Of a stretch of DNA of 64,000 nucleotides, positions 1 to 9,118 are shown in pieces; the first letter of the stretch is position 1, and each line of letters begins with the position of its first letter. The notes under the pieces are model-generated. The model had not been told where the DNA came from, did not search any database, and saw only the letters and a program-made list of their open reading frames with translations. The stretch is from Anaerozeibacter quisquiliarum. GTDB lineage: Bacteria > Bacillota > Clostridia > Christensenellales > Aristaeellaceae. The DNA lies in assembly GCA_051162045.1 (NCBI GenBank), contig JBISDI010000004.1, one strand, 5' to 3'. The position numbers were made by a program, and so were the translations under genes.

Positions 1-1
1 G

Positions 2-793
2 GCGATGGGCATGGTGTTCGTCATCACCGCGGGCGGCATCGACCTGTCAATCGGCTCGATGCTGGCGCTGGCCTCGACCTTCATCGGCATCGTGCTGCAG
101 GCGACCGGCAATATCCCGCTGGCCTGCCTCGGGGCCGTCGCGATCTGCACGCTGTTCGGCTTAATCAACGGCTTCTTGATCGCCAGATTCAACATGTTCC
201 CCTTCGTGGTCACGCTGGCCAGCCAGCTGGTGATCCGGGGCTTGGGCTACGTGATCTCGGGCGGGTACTCGTTCGCGCTCGCCAACCCCGACTTCTCCCA
301 GATCGGGCTGGGCAAGCTGTTGGGGTCGGTCCCCTACCCCATCCTGATCCTGCTCGGGATCACGATCCTCGCCTACCTGCTGCTGCACTGGACCCGGTTC
401 GGCCGCTATGTGTACGCGGTGGGCGGCAACATCGGCGCGGCGAAGGCCTCGGGCGTCAATGTGTTCTGGACGCAGATCGCCACCTACCTAATCAGCGGCT
501 TCTGCGCGGGCGTGGCCGGCATCATCATGACAGCGCGCATCAACGCGGCGCAGCCCAACATCGGCATCGGCTACGAGACCGACGCCATCGCAGCCTGCGT
601 CATCGGCGGCACCTCGTTCGCCGGCGGCATTTCGACGATCCCCGGCACGCTGGTGGGCATCATCATCATCGGCCTGATCTACAACGGCATGAACCTCGTG
701 GGCATCAGTTCCTATTGGCAAACGATCTGCAAGGGCCTGTTAATCATCGCCGCGGTGCTGATCGACACGCTGATTAACAAGCGCAGGAAGTGA
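2..793 (+). CDS. Ribose-type sugar ABC transporter permease, 5' end missing
   Basis: Membrane permease of a carbohydrate ABC importer of the RbsC/XylH (BPD_transp_2) family. The open frame runs in from the window edge. The visible 263 residues begin just before the conserved AGGIDLSIGSML segment, which sits some 50 residues into family members, so the true start lies upstream. Several hydrophobic helices follow, including the AVGGN...ASGVN loop and the IGGTSFAGG segment typical of the family. The next gene is the binding protein, 55 bases downstream, then an aldolase. An ATPase partner is presumably upstream of the window. The exact sugar cannot be read from the sequence; ribose-like or ketose substrates are inferred from the family and the downstream aldolase. 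Confidence 0.93.
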   Translation, partial: AMGMVFVITAGGIDLSIGSMLALASTFIGIVLQATGNIPLACLGAVAICTLFGLINGFLIARFNMFPFVVTLASQLVIRGLGYVISGGYSFALANPDFSQIGLGKLLGSVPYPILILLGITILAYLLLHWTRFGRYVYAVGGNIGAAKASGVNVFWTQIATYLISGFCAGVAGIIMTARINAAQPNIGIGYETDAIAACVIGGTSFAGGISTIPGTLVGIIIIGLIYNGMNLVGISSYWQTICKGLLIIAAVLIDTLINKRRK

Positions 794-848
794 TCTTGTC
801 CCGGCGAAACCGGGCTGAGATAAATAAAACAGGAGGAGAACACGATTT

Positions 849-1796
849 ATGAAGAAGCTCATCGCTGCGGTCCTAACCCTGATGCTGGCGCTGTCCCTGT
901 TCGCGGTCTCGGCCGTTGCCGAGGCCAAGGCGGAAGTCAACGTCGCCTACATCGCCAAGAACACCGTGGACGCCTTCCACGCGACGCTCAACAACGCCGC
1001 CAAGGAATCACTCGACGCACTGGTCGCCGACGGCACCATCGCCAAGTGGCAGCTCTACGACGGGCTGACCGACCCCATCACCCAGGTCAACCTGATCGAG
1101 GACGCGATCAACAACGGCGCCAACTTCGTCGTGCTGCTGCCGGCCGAGAGCCAAGGCAGCGCGCCGGTCGTCACCCGCTGCAAGGACGCGGGCATTCCGA
1201 TCGTCGTCATCAACTCCAAGACCAACAACACCGACGAGCTCGCCAATGCCTTCGTGGGCTCCAATGACGTGCAGGCCGGCGAGATGATGGCCACCTTCGT
1301 CAAGGAGCAGGTGCCGGACGGCGGCAAGTACGCCCACATGATGGGCATCGTGGGCAACTCCGCGCAGATTGACCGCGGTCAGGGCATCAAGAACATCATG
1401 GACGGCGACGCCAAGTGGGAAGCCGTCGGCGACTTCGCGGCCGACTGGTCCGCCGACAAGGCCGTGCAGTTCGCCACCGACGCCGTCAACAAGTACGGCG
1501 CGGAGCTCAAGGCCATCATCTGCGACAACGACGACATGTCCTCCGCCGTGCAGGCCTACTGCAACTCCGTCGAGCGCTCCGACATCGTCTGCATCGGCGT
1601 CGACGGCAACCAGGGCCCGCTGACCATGGTCAAGCAAGGCGCGCTGCGCGCCACCATTTTGCAGGACGGCGCGGGCCAGGTCAAGGCCGGCATCGCGCTG
1701 ATCCCGGACATCCTCGCCGGTAAGGAAGTCGAGAAATCCATCATGATCCCGTTCGTGCAGGTGGACGCCGCCAACGTCGACCAGTTCCTCAAGTAA
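849..1796 (+). CDS. Sugar ABC transporter substrate-binding protein (RbsB-like)
   Basis: Extracytoplasmic sugar-binding protein of the periplasmic-binding-protein 4 (RbsB/LacI-like) family, 315 residues, a normal length. The N-terminus is a classical signal peptide (MKK, a hydrophobic stretch of about 17 residues, AxA-type cleavage near residue 25). No lipobox cysteine is visible. The mature part starts with the family pattern VNVAYIAKNTVDAFH and contains PAESQGSAPVVTRCKDAGIPI and the late CIGVDGN strand. An AGGAGGAG ribosome binding site lies about 10 bases before the ATG. It follows the permease and is followed by a strong hairpin and then the aldolase. It probably delivers the sugar to the upstream permease. 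Confidence 0.95.
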   Translation: MKKLIAAVLTLMLALSLFAVSAVAEAKAEVNVAYIAKNTVDAFHATLNNAAKESLDALVADGTIAKWQLYDGLTDPITQVNLIEDAINNGANFVVLLPAESQGSAPVVTRCKDAGIPIVVINSKTNNTDELANAFVGSNDVQAGEMMATFVKEQVPDGGKYAHMMGIVGNSAQIDRGQGIKNIMDGDAKWEAVGDFAADWSADKAVQFATDAVNKYGAELKAIICDNDDMSSAVQAYCNSVERSDIVCIGVDGNQGPLTMVKQGALRATILQDGAGQVKAGIALIPDILAGKEVEKSIMIPFVQVDAANVDQFLK

Positions 1797-1807
1797 TACC
1801 ACCAAAG

Positions 1808-1844
1808 GCCGGCCGCGGGCCGAGTGGCTCGGCCCGCGACCGGC
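1808..1844 (+). terminator. Strong GC hairpin between binding protein and aldolase
   Basis: An 11-bp perfect stem (CGCGGGCCGAG with its complement) and a 3-base loop, extended by a further 5 bp after a single mismatch. It starts about 10 bases after the binding-protein stop codon. No T-run follows, so it is more likely a processing or mRNA-stabilising attenuator that leaves the binding-protein message more abundant than the aldolase message than a full terminator. Confidence 0.55.
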
Positions 1845-1881
1845 AAGCATCTACACCGCTATAATTGGAGGCTACATCCGT

Positions 1882-2748
1882 ATGTTGATGAATATCGCGC
1901 AAATCCTCTCCGTCGCCAACGAACGCAACTTCGCGATCCCCGCGTTCAACATCGGCACCTGTCAAATCCTCAAGGCCGTCATCGAATGTTGCGAGGAGAG
2001 GAACGCCCCGGTGATCCTGGCGGTTCACCCGTTGGAGCTCAACTTCCAGGGCGACGCCGTCATGGCCGCCATCGCAGCCGCCGCGAACGCCACCCGGATC
2101 CCCGTCTGCATCCATATGGATCACAGCTCCACCATAGAGGACATCCTGCACGCGGTGCACACCGGCTTCACCTCGGTGATGATGGATGCCTCGAGCAAGT
2201 CGTTTGAGGAGAACATCGCGCTGACCCGCCAGACGGTCGCCATCGCACACCCGCTGGGCATCTCGGTCGAGGCCGAGCTCGGCACGATCGGCACCACCGA
2301 GCACGACACCGAGGGCGGCACCTCCGAGATCACCTACACCAACCCCGACGACGCCGTGCGATTCGTCGAGGCCACCGGCATTGACTGCCTGGCGATCGCC
2401 ATCGGCACCGCGCACGGCATCTACCCCAAGGGCTTCGACCCCCGGCTGCGCCTCGACCTGCTCAGCGAGATCAAGCGGCGCGTGTCGATTCCGCTCGTGC
2501 TGCACGGCGGCTCAGCCAACCCCGACGCCGAGATCGCCGAGAGCGTCAAGCGCGGCATCAACAAGATCAACATCTCGTCCGACACCAAGGACGCCATGTA
2601 CCGGCGGCTGCGCCAAGTGCTGGCCGATCCCCACATCCGCGAGCCCTTCGAGCTGTACGTCGAGCCCATCAAGGCGATGAAGGACGTCATTTATCACAAG
2701 CTCGCGCTGTTCGACGCGGTCGATAAGACACAGTACTATACCCTGTAA
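1882..2748 (+). CDS. Class II fructose/tagatose-bisphosphate aldolase family protein
   Basis: Zinc-dependent ketose-bisphosphate aldolase of the KbaY/GatY/FbaA family, 288 residues. Reaction known for the family: reversible cleavage of a ketose 1,6-bisphosphate to dihydroxyacetone phosphate and an aldehyde. Visible family landmarks are CIHMDHSS (His78, Asp80, His81), VEAELGTIG (about 129-137), AIGTAHGIYP (zinc-ligand His178) and LVLHGGS (zinc-ligand His208), followed by the phosphate-binding KINISSDTK. The ATG has TTGGAGG upstream. It closes the sugar-transporter cluster, so it probably cleaves the phosphorylated form of the imported sugar. The last 13 bases overlap the convergent helicase gene. 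A second paralogue lies at 28975-29820. Substrate specificity cannot be told from sequence alone. Confidence 0.93.
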   Translation: MLMNIAQILSVANERNFAIPAFNIGTCQILKAVIECCEERNAPVILAVHPLELNFQGDAVMAAIAAAANATRIPVCIHMDHSSTIEDILHAVHTGFTSVMMDASSKSFEENIALTRQTVAIAHPLGISVEAELGTIGTTEHDTEGGTSEITYTNPDDAVRFVEATGIDCLAIAIGTAHGIYPKGFDPRLRLDLLSEIKRRVSIPLVLHGGSANPDAEIAESVKRGINKINISSDTKDAMYRRLRQVLADPHIREPFELYVEPIKAMKDVIYHKLALFDAVDKTQYYTL

Positions 2749-4463
2749 TCCGGCCCTTCCTCGCGCAGCCGCTCGACCAACCGCCGCATGTGCTCGCGCG
2801 CCTCGGATTGGCGCAGGAACTGCTCGTCCTCGTCCGGCGGCGCGTCGCCCATCAGGCCCACGAACTGGCTGACCTTGAGCCCCAGCGCCTCCTGCATCGC
2901 CTGGTCGCTGCCGCGCGGAGAGACGAGGTAGTAGCACAAGAGCGAATCCCGCTGGCCGATCCGGTGGGCGCGGTCCTCGGCCTGGGCATGCACCGCGGGC
3001 GACCAGTCGAGCTCGCCGAACACCACGCAGGTGGCGCGTTGCAGGTTGAGCCCGCTGGCCGAGCGCAGCGAGATCGCGCACAGGTCGGTGCGCCCCTCCA
3101 TAAACGCCTTAAGCGAAGCGTCCTTCTGCCTTTCGTCCTCGCGCCCGGTGATAAAGACCGGCCTGAGCGCCTTGAGCTCCCGCTTGTAGGCGTCCATGAC
3201 CGCATGGTGGTGCGCAAACAGCAGCACCTTCTCCCCGCCCTCTACGAGCGCGCGCACGAATGCCGCCGCGTAGGGGGCCTTTGCGATGCCGGTGGCCTGG
3301 CGCTCGAGCGAGCAGATCTGGTCCTCGATCAGCGCGCGTTCGGACGCGCTTTGCGCCTCGTCGAGCTGCTTGAGGCGCGCCGCGACCGGACGCATCAGCT
3401 CGCGGTAGAGCCCATCGTTCCAGTCGATCTCCTGCACCAGGCGCCGCTTGGGCAACAGCTCGCTGAGCACGTCGGCCTTGCGCCGGCGTAGCATCAGCCC
3501 CTCGCGCCGGAGGTGCTCGCCCAGCAGCTCCGGCTTGGCCACGAGCTTCGAGGCGTAGCCGTAACACCATTCGCGCGAAAAGCTCTCAAAATCGCCCAGG
3601 CAGTGAAAGTCGAGGATGTTGACGACGTTCCAGATCTCGCCGCCCGCGTTGTAGATCGGCGTGCCGGATAACCCGACCACGTTCTCGCAGGGCCCGGCCA
3701 GCAGGCTGGCCGCCGAATATTTCTCGGTGCCGGCGCGGCGCAGCTCCTGGATCTCGTCGAAGATCACCGCGCCGAAGCGCATGTTCGGCAGCACCTGTTT
3801 CCAGCCGCGCAGCAGCAGGTAGTGGATGATGTAGATGTCGGCCGGCGGCAGTTGATAGGGCGTCAACCCCCGGATGACGTGTACGCGCACACCGCCGGGA
3901 AGCCGCAAGAACCGCTCGGCCTCGCTGCGCCAGTTGCGCACGAGGTGGGGCGGCACGACCAGCAGCGCCGGGAAGGCCGCAAGCGAGGCGATGAAGCCGA
4001 GCGCCTGAACGGTCTTGCCCAGGCCCATCTCGTCGGCCAGCAGCGCGCGGCGGCTGGCGAGCAGGAACGCCAGCCCCTGCTGTTGAAACGGCATCAGTTC
4101 GCCCGCGAACGTCCCCTCGGGCGGCGCGGCGTATTCGGGCGCGCCGAGGCGCTGCTCGCGCAGCGTGGCGTACGCTCGCGCCTCCTCGAGCGCTTCTTCC
4201 CAGCGCGCGCGGTCGGCCTCCTTGACGTCCAGCGGGTAGCGCAGCATCAGCCAATTGAGGTCTCCCACGACGCGCCGGTGCGCGGTGAAGCGGGCCACGC
4301 CCCTCCCTCGCCCGTCGCAGCCGGGAAACAGCCGCTTGGCGAGCTCCGTCACGCAGGGCTCGCCCTTGATGACCCAGCACTTCGATTTGCGGTTGTAGCT
4401 TAAAGTGCCGTAGGTATGCGACAGCGCGTAGGGCTCGCGCAAATAGGCCGGATACAGGCTCAC
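2736..4463 (-). CDS. SNF2-family DEAD/DEAH helicase-like ATPase
   Basis: Compact SNF2-family (SMARCAL1/HepA-like) DNA translocase of about 575 residues. Motif I is DEMGLGKT, motif II is the unusual DEIQ in place of DEAH, motif III is LSGTP, and motifs V-VI read SASGLNLQ and AQAEDRAHRIGQ. The N-terminal ~120 residues lack a recognised domain; the C-terminal tail is short. The GTG at 4463 overlaps the stop of the nuclease gene (GTGA), suggesting translational coupling; a GTG at 4481 is the alternative start. Members of this family remodel DNA or protein-DNA complexes with ATP. Being coupled to a small nuclease-like protein suggests a joint role in DNA repair or in dealing with foreign DNA; that role is inference. 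Confidence 0.9.
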   Translation of the reverse strand: MSLYPAYLREPYALSHTYGTLSYNRKSKCWVIKGEPCVTELAKRLFPGCDGRGRGVARFTAHRRVVGDLNWLMLRYPLDVKEADRARWEEALEEARAYATLREQRLGAPEYAAPPEGTFAGELMPFQQQGLAFLLASRRALLADEMGLGKTVQALGFIASLAAFPALLVVPPHLVRNWRSEAERFLRLPGGVRVHVIRGLTPYQLPPADIYIIHYLLLRGWKQVLPNMRFGAVIFDEIQELRRAGTEKYSAASLLAGPCENVVGLSGTPIYNAGGEIWNVVNILDFHCLGDFESFSREWCYGYASKLVAKPELLGEHLRREGLMLRRRKADVLSELLPKRRLVQEIDWNDGLYRELMRPVAARLKQLDEAQSASERALIEDQICSLERQATGIAKAPYAAAFVRALVEGGEKVLLFAHHHAVMDAYKRELKALRPVFITGREDERQKDASLKAFMEGRTDLCAISLRSASGLNLQRATCVVFGELDWSPAVHAQAEDRAHRIGQRDSLLCYYLVSPRGSDQAMQEALGLKVSQFVGLMGDAPPDEDEQFLRQSEAREHMRRLVERLREEGPDYRV

Positions 4464-4840
4464 GGCAGCGCCACCCCCCACAGTCGATTGAGGCCGAACA
4501 CCACAACCCGCTTGCCCGCTACCCGGCCGGGCATGCGAACGCCGCGCGTGGCGACCAGCACCAGCGCGTGGAGCCTGTCCGATTTCAGGTATTTCTCGGC
4601 CTGGGCGCGCAGCGCGCGCGCGGGCGCCGCGCCCCGCTTGACCTCGATGCCCACGTCGCCGGCCAGAAAGTCGATCCGGCAGCGCGGGGCGAGCGGGACC
4701 TCATGTTCGCATGCGATCCCGGCGCGCGCGAGCGCCTCGCCGATCATGCGGTGCAGATCGTACTCGCCCGGCGTCGCCGGCACGCGCAGCGGCCGCAGCG
4801 CGGCGAGCACGCCGGAGAGCGTTTCTTCCGTGTCCGGCAT
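4460..4840 (-). CDS. Small PD-(D/E)XK-like (VRR-NUC-type) nuclease domain protein
   Basis: A 126-residue protein with a pattern resembling the PD-(D/E)XK nuclease core: CRIDFLAGDVGIEVKRG supplies Asp, then a Glu-x-Lys, followed by a helix (ARALRAQAEKYLKS) and the strand ALVLVATRG. An N-terminal helix carries a conserved-looking Glu (GEYDLHRMIGEAL). This resembles the minimal endonuclease fold used by VRR-NUC and DUF2034-like proteins. The start is an ATG 3 bases after the CopZ-like gene, with no good ribosome binding site, so expression may depend on translational coupling. Its 3' end overlaps the SNF2 helicase. Cleavage activity is inferred from the motif only; a DNA-binding role without catalysis is possible. 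Confidence 0.65.
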   Translation of the reverse strand: MPDTEETLSGVLAALRPLRVPATPGEYDLHRMIGEALARAGIACEHEVPLAPRCRIDFLAGDVGIEVKRGAAPARALRAQAEKYLKSDRLHALVLVATRGVRMPGRVAGKRVVVFGLNRLWGVALP

Positions 4841-4843
4841 GGC

Positions 4844-5053
4844 TCAGGTGATTTGGATCACGTCGTAGCCGGCGTCCTCGACGGCGCTCTTCAGCTGCGC
4901 GTCGTCCACCGGCCCGGTCAGCGTCACGGTCGCGGTATGCTTCGCGAGATCCACCGTCGCGCTCGCGCCCGGGATGGCATTAAGCGCCTTCTCGACATGC
5001 GCCTTGCAATGTCCGCAGCTCATGCCCTCGATCATGATGGTCTTGGTGGTCAT
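4844..5053 (-). CDS. CopZ-like heavy-metal-associated (HMA) domain protein
   Basis: A 69-residue single-domain HMA protein with the metal-binding motif GMSCGHC near the N-terminus and the family's closing strand AGYDVIQ. Such proteins bind Cu(I) or similar soft metals through the two cysteines and pass them to P-type ATPases or regulators. The ATG at 5053 has a strong AAGGAGG 7 bases upstream; a longer frame reaching 5104 lacks such a site. No copper ATPase is nearby: it sits between an HD hydrolase and the nuclease/helicase pair, so the neighbourhood gives no hint of the partner. Confidence 0.9.
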   Translation of the reverse strand: MTTKTIMIEGMSCGHCKAHVEKALNAIPGASATVDLAKHTATVTLTGPVDDAQLKSAVEDAGYDVIQIT

Positions 5054-5114
5054 GGGGTTATCCTCCTTGTCTTTCATACGCATGATGATACCCGCCCCGG
5101 TCATTGGGCAAACA

Positions 5115-5612
5115 TCACGGACGCCGGGCCAGGTACATCGTGTTCAGCATCCACTTCCCCGCCCGGGTCTTGAAAACCCTTTCCAGCGCGGCGCGGATGG
5201 CGGCTTCCGGCATGGCGGCTTCGTCGGCATTGACGAGAAAATCCGCCTCCAGCAATATCTGATGATCGATGTCGCGCACATCGTCATAGGTGTGATGATG
5301 CCCCACCAGCCAGGCGACGCGCTCCGCGACCGGATCCGGGGCGGATAGTTCCGCCATGAATTGCCGCGCCAGCGGGATGCCCTCCTCCTCCTGATGCTTT
5401 GCGTCCGTGTTGCCGTACTTCTTCTGGCATAGCGGGCGCGCAATGTCGTGCGCAATCGCCGCGAACTCGAGCACCTGCTGCGTCTCGGCGTCCAACCTCT
5501 CGCTCGCTCCGATGGCCTTCGCGAAGGCATACACCTTCAGGGAATGGTTGACATTGTGCAAATCGCCGCCATAGAAGTCGATCATCTTCTCAATCGCCGC
5601 ACCGATCACCAT
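5115..5612 (-). CDS. HD domain phosphohydrolase
   Basis: 165-residue HD-superfamily protein. Metal-binding residues are visible as the early His of HNVNHSLKV, the AIAHDIA motif (HD) and VGHHHTYDD with DIDHQILLEADFLVNADE, the latter resembling HD proteins of the HDIG/YfbR-like type that act on nucleotides or phosphate esters. The start overlaps the stop of the preceding ABC exporter (TAATG), so it is translationally coupled to it. The substrate is unknown; nothing suggests a cyclic-dinucleotide phosphodiesterase in particular. Confidence 0.85.
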   Translation of the reverse strand: MVIGAAIEKMIDFYGGDLHNVNHSLKVYAFAKAIGASERLDAETQQVLEFAAIAHDIARPLCQKKYGNTDAKHQEEEGIPLARQFMAELSAPDPVAERVAWLVGHHHTYDDVRDIDHQILLEADFLVNADEAAMPEAAIRAALERVFKTRAGKWMLNTMYLARRP

Positions 5613-7381
5613 TATGCGTTCCCCCTTATCATATCGAACTGACTGTTGTACAGCCTGGCATAACTGCCGCCGCGTTTGAGCAAATCCCCGTGCCTCCCCT
5701 GCTCGACCACACGCCCGTTTTCCATGACCAAAATCAGGTCGGCGTGCTCGATTGTCGAAAGCCGATGCGCCACGATGAAGCTGGTCTTGCCCTCCATCAT
5801 GCGGGCGAAGGCGTCCTGGATGCGCCGCTCGGTGCGGGTGTCGATCGACGAGGTGGCCTCGTCCAGAATCAGCATCGAGGGGTTCATCAGCATCACCCGC
5901 GCGATGCCGATCAGCTGGCGCTGCCCCTGCGACAGCGCGGCCTCGCCGCCCGTAAGCTGCGTGTCGTAACCGTTCGGCAGGCGCGTGATGAACGAATGGG
6001 CGTGCGCGGCGCGGGCGGCCGACGCTATTTCCTCGTCGCTGGCGTCGGGTCTGCCGAGCGCGATGTTCTCGCGCACGGTGCCGCCGCGCAGCCAGGTGTC
6101 CTGCAGCACCATCCCAAAGCTTGCGCGCAGCGACGCGCGCTTGATCCGCAGGACATCCGCTCCATCGACCGATATCGCGCCCCGGTCCGCGTCGTAGAAT
6201 CGCATCAGCAGGTTAATCAGCGTGGTCTTGCCGCCGCCGGTCGGCCCGACGATCGCCACGCGCTCGCCCGGCTTCGCCTCAAGGCTCAAATCCTCGATCA
6301 AGGGCCGGTCGGGCCGATACGAAAACCAGACCTTGTCCAGCGCCACCCGTCCCAGAACATCTTCCATCTCCAGCGCGCCTTCCGCATCCGGCGCTTCGGT
6401 CGGCGCTTCGATCAGCTCGAACACCCGCTCGGCGCAGCTGAGCGCGTTCGTCAACTCGGCCATCACGCCCGATATCTCGTTGAACGGCTTGGTGTACTGG
6501 TTGGCGTAGGTCAAAAACGCCGACAGCGCGCCCACGCTGATGCCGCCCGACATCGCCGACAGCGCGCCCGCCATGCCCACGCCCGCATACACCAGCGCGT
6601 TCACGAAGCGGGTCGCGGGGTTGGTGATCGAGGAATAAAATGTGGCGCGCAGCGACGCCCCTTCGAGCTTCCCGGCAATCTCGTCAAACCGCGCTTCCAC
6701 CGCGCGCTCGTGCGCGAACGCGCGCACCACCTTCTGCCCCGAGATGATCTCCTCGACGAAGGCGGTCTGCTCGGCGCGCGCCTCGGCCTGCGCGCGGAAC
6801 ATGTCGCGGGTGCGCCGCGCGATGAACGCGGCCACCACCAGCGACAGCGGCGTGATTAGTACCACCACCAGCGTCACGCGCGCGTCGATCAGCAGCATGA
6901 AGATCAGCGTGCCCGCGATCGTGGCGACGCCCGTGAACAGCTGCGGGAAGCCCATCAACAGCCCGTCGGAAAACTGATCGACGTCGGCGATCACCCGGCT
7001 GGCCAGCTCGCCCGATGGGTGCGCGTCCAGATACGACAGCGGCAGCCGCTCGATTCTATGGAACGCCGCCGCGCGAATCTCTTCAACCGTACCATAGGCG
7101 ACTTTGTGGGCGATGACGTTCATCGCCCACTGCGCGGCGGCGGTAATCAGCACAGAGAGGCCGATGCGCGCGAGCAGCTCGGCCACGCGCCGAAAGTCCA
7201 CCTTGCCGGCCCCGATGATCCCGTCGATTGCCTGGGCGACCAGCACCGGCACGTACAGCGTAAGCGCCACGCCCACCAGCGCGCACAGCAGCATCCAGAC
7301 GATCAGCGCGCGGCTGCGGCCCACGTAGCCCAATACCTTCCCGAGCGTTCCCCGGCGCGGCGGCTCGTTCTTCCCCGGCAT
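5612..7381 (-). CDS. ABC exporter half-transporter (permease-ATPase fusion), second of pair
   Basis: 589-residue half-size ABC exporter of the MdlB/LmrCD type. Six predicted transmembrane helices occupy roughly residues 25-320. The ATPase follows with Walker A GPTGGGKTT, Q-loop MVLQDTW, a signature region degenerated to LSQGQRQ, Walker B SMLILDEATSSID and H-loop VAHRLS. The ATG directly abuts the stop of the partner gene (TAGATG), with AAGGAGG inside the partner's last codons. It almost certainly forms a heterodimer with the product of 7382-9103. Family members expel drugs, lipids or peptides; the substrate is not deducible here. Confidence 0.95.
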   Translation of the reverse strand: MPGKNEPPRRGTLGKVLGYVGRSRALIVWMLLCALVGVALTLYVPVLVAQAIDGIIGAGKVDFRRVAELLARIGLSVLITAAAQWAMNVIAHKVAYGTVEEIRAAAFHRIERLPLSYLDAHPSGELASRVIADVDQFSDGLLMGFPQLFTGVATIAGTLIFMLLIDARVTLVVVLITPLSLVVAAFIARRTRDMFRAQAEARAEQTAFVEEIISGQKVVRAFAHERAVEARFDEIAGKLEGASLRATFYSSITNPATRFVNALVYAGVGMAGALSAMSGGISVGALSAFLTYANQYTKPFNEISGVMAELTNALSCAERVFELIEAPTEAPDAEGALEMEDVLGRVALDKVWFSYRPDRPLIEDLSLEAKPGERVAIVGPTGGGKTTLINLLMRFYDADRGAISVDGADVLRIKRASLRASFGMVLQDTWLRGGTVRENIALGRPDASDEEIASAARAAHAHSFITRLPNGYDTQLTGGEAALSQGQRQLIGIARVMLMNPSMLILDEATSSIDTRTERRIQDAFARMMEGKTSFIVAHRLSTIEHADLILVMENGRVVEQGRHGDLLKRGGSYARLYNSQFDMIRGNA

Positions 7382-9103
7382 CTACGAAGCCTCCTTCGGA
7401 AACTGCGAATGGTAGATTTCCTGATACACCGCGCACGATTTCAGCAGCTCGTCGTGCGCGCCCACCGCGACCACCCTCCCGTCGTCGAGCACCGCGATCT
7501 GGTCGGCATGCATGACCGACGCCGCGCGCTGCGACACGATGAACACGGTCGTCCCCGAAAGCCCCCTGAGCGCGCGGCGCAATGCCGCGTCGGTCGCGTA
7601 GTCGAGCGCCGAGGCGCTGTCGTCCAGAATCAATATCTCCGGTCGGCGTATAAGCGCCCGCGCGATGGTCAGCCGCTGCTTCTGCCCGCCCGACAGGTTC
7701 AGGCCCCGCTGCGCGACTTTCGTGTTCAATCCCTCGGGCAGCGCCTCGACGAACGCCCTCGCCTGCGCCTGCTCGAGCGCATGCCACAGCGCCTCGTCGG
7801 TGGCGTCGGCCTTGCCCCAGCGCAGGTTCTCTCTGATCGTGCCCGCAAAAAGCTCCGCGCGCTGGGGTACCACGCCGACGCGCGCGCGCAGCTCGCCGAC
7901 CGGCCAATCGCGCACATCCACGCCGTCCACGGCCACCGTGCCCTCGGTCGCCTCGTAGAAGCGCGGGATCAGGTTGACCAGCGTGGTCTTGCCCGAGCCC
8001 GTGCCCCCGATCACCCCGACCGTCTGCCCGCGCGGCACGGAAAGCGTCGCGCCGGTCAGCGCCTGCGCGAGCGCACCGGGGTAACGCATAGACACATTTT
8101 CGAACGACACATGCGCGAGCGCGAGCGCCGCCGGCGGCGCCGTCCCGCCCGGTCCCTCGCCCCGGGGTGTCCGCAGCACGTCCTCCACGCGGCTCCAGCA
8201 GGCCATCGCGCGCGTGACGGAGACGATCAGGCTCGCCAGCTTGACGAGCTCGACCAGGATCTGCAATAGATAATTGACCAGCGCGATCACCGCGCCCTGC
8301 GAGATCGCGCCCGCGTCCACCCGCGCCGCGCCGGTCCACAAAAGCACGATCAGCCCTCCGTTGAGCACCAGGTAGGTGGCCGGATTCATCAGCGCCGAAA
8401 TGCGCCCCGCGAAGCGCTGCGCCTCGCTGAGACGGCGATTGCGCGCGTCAAACTCGTCGATCTCGGCATCCTCGCGGTGAAACGCGCGGATCACGCGCAC
8501 GCCGGTCAGGTTCTCGCGCGTAAGCGACAAAAGCCGGTCGAGCCCGTTTTGCACCTTGCGGTAGAGCGGGATCGTGTACGCCATGATGCCGAACACGATC
8601 AGCGATAAGAGCGGAATCGCGGCGACGAAGACCAGCGCCGCGCGCGCGTCGATCGTGAACGCCATGATTGCCGCGCCGAGCACGATCGCCGGCGAGCGCA
8701 GAAACAGCCGCAGCGTCAGGTTCACGCCGGTCTGCACCTGACCCACGTCGTGTGTCTGTCGCGCGATCAGCGTGTCCGTGCCCGCCTGATCCAGCTGCGC
8801 GTAGGACATGCCCTGGATCCGATCGAGCAGCGCGCGCCGCACGCCGGTGGCGAAGCCAGCCGCGGCCTTCGCCGCAAAATACTGCGCGGTGATCGCGCTG
8901 ACCATGCCCACGACGCCCAGCGCCACCAGCAGCATGCCGTACCGCCCAACCAGCGCGCCGTCGCGCCCGCCGATGCCCCTGTCCACGATCGCCGCCACCA
9001 CCAGCGGCACGAACAGCTCGAAGCCCGCCTCCAGCAGCTTGAACAGCGGCCCGAGTATGCTTTCCTTCTTATAGGGCCTCAGAAACTTCCACAGGCTTCG
9101 CAT
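7382..9103 (-). CDS. ABC exporter half-transporter (permease-ATPase fusion), first of pair
   Basis: 573-residue half-transporter of the MdlA/LmrC type. A six-helix membrane domain (residues about 15-310, including the TQYFAAKAA and RQTHDVGQVQTGV segments) is followed by an ATPase with Walker A GGTGSGKTT, Q-loop VVPQRAE, signature LSGGQKQR, Walker B EILILDDSASALD (Asp where the catalytic Glu is usually found) and switch VSQRAAS. The non-canonical Walker B Asp and missing H-loop His match the degenerate site of heterodimeric exporters, whereas the partner keeps Glu and His. It lies 15 bases after AzlD in one minus-strand run. Confidence 0.95.
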   Translation of the reverse strand: MRSLWKFLRPYKKESILGPLFKLLEAGFELFVPLVVAAIVDRGIGGRDGALVGRYGMLLVALGVVGMVSAITAQYFAAKAAAGFATGVRRALLDRIQGMSYAQLDQAGTDTLIARQTHDVGQVQTGVNLTLRLFLRSPAIVLGAAIMAFTIDARAALVFVAAIPLLSLIVFGIMAYTIPLYRKVQNGLDRLLSLTRENLTGVRVIRAFHREDAEIDEFDARNRRLSEAQRFAGRISALMNPATYLVLNGGLIVLLWTGAARVDAGAISQGAVIALVNYLLQILVELVKLASLIVSVTRAMACWSRVEDVLRTPRGEGPGGTAPPAALALAHVSFENVSMRYPGALAQALTGATLSVPRGQTVGVIGGTGSGKTTLVNLIPRFYEATEGTVAVDGVDVRDWPVGELRARVGVVPQRAELFAGTIRENLRWGKADATDEALWHALEQAQARAFVEALPEGLNTKVAQRGLNLSGGQKQRLTIARALIRRPEILILDDSASALDYATDAALRRALRGLSGTTVFIVSQRAASVMHADQIAVLDDGRVVAVGAHDELLKSCAVYQEIYHSQFPKEAS

Positions 9104-9118
9104 CGCACCCTCCCGCGT

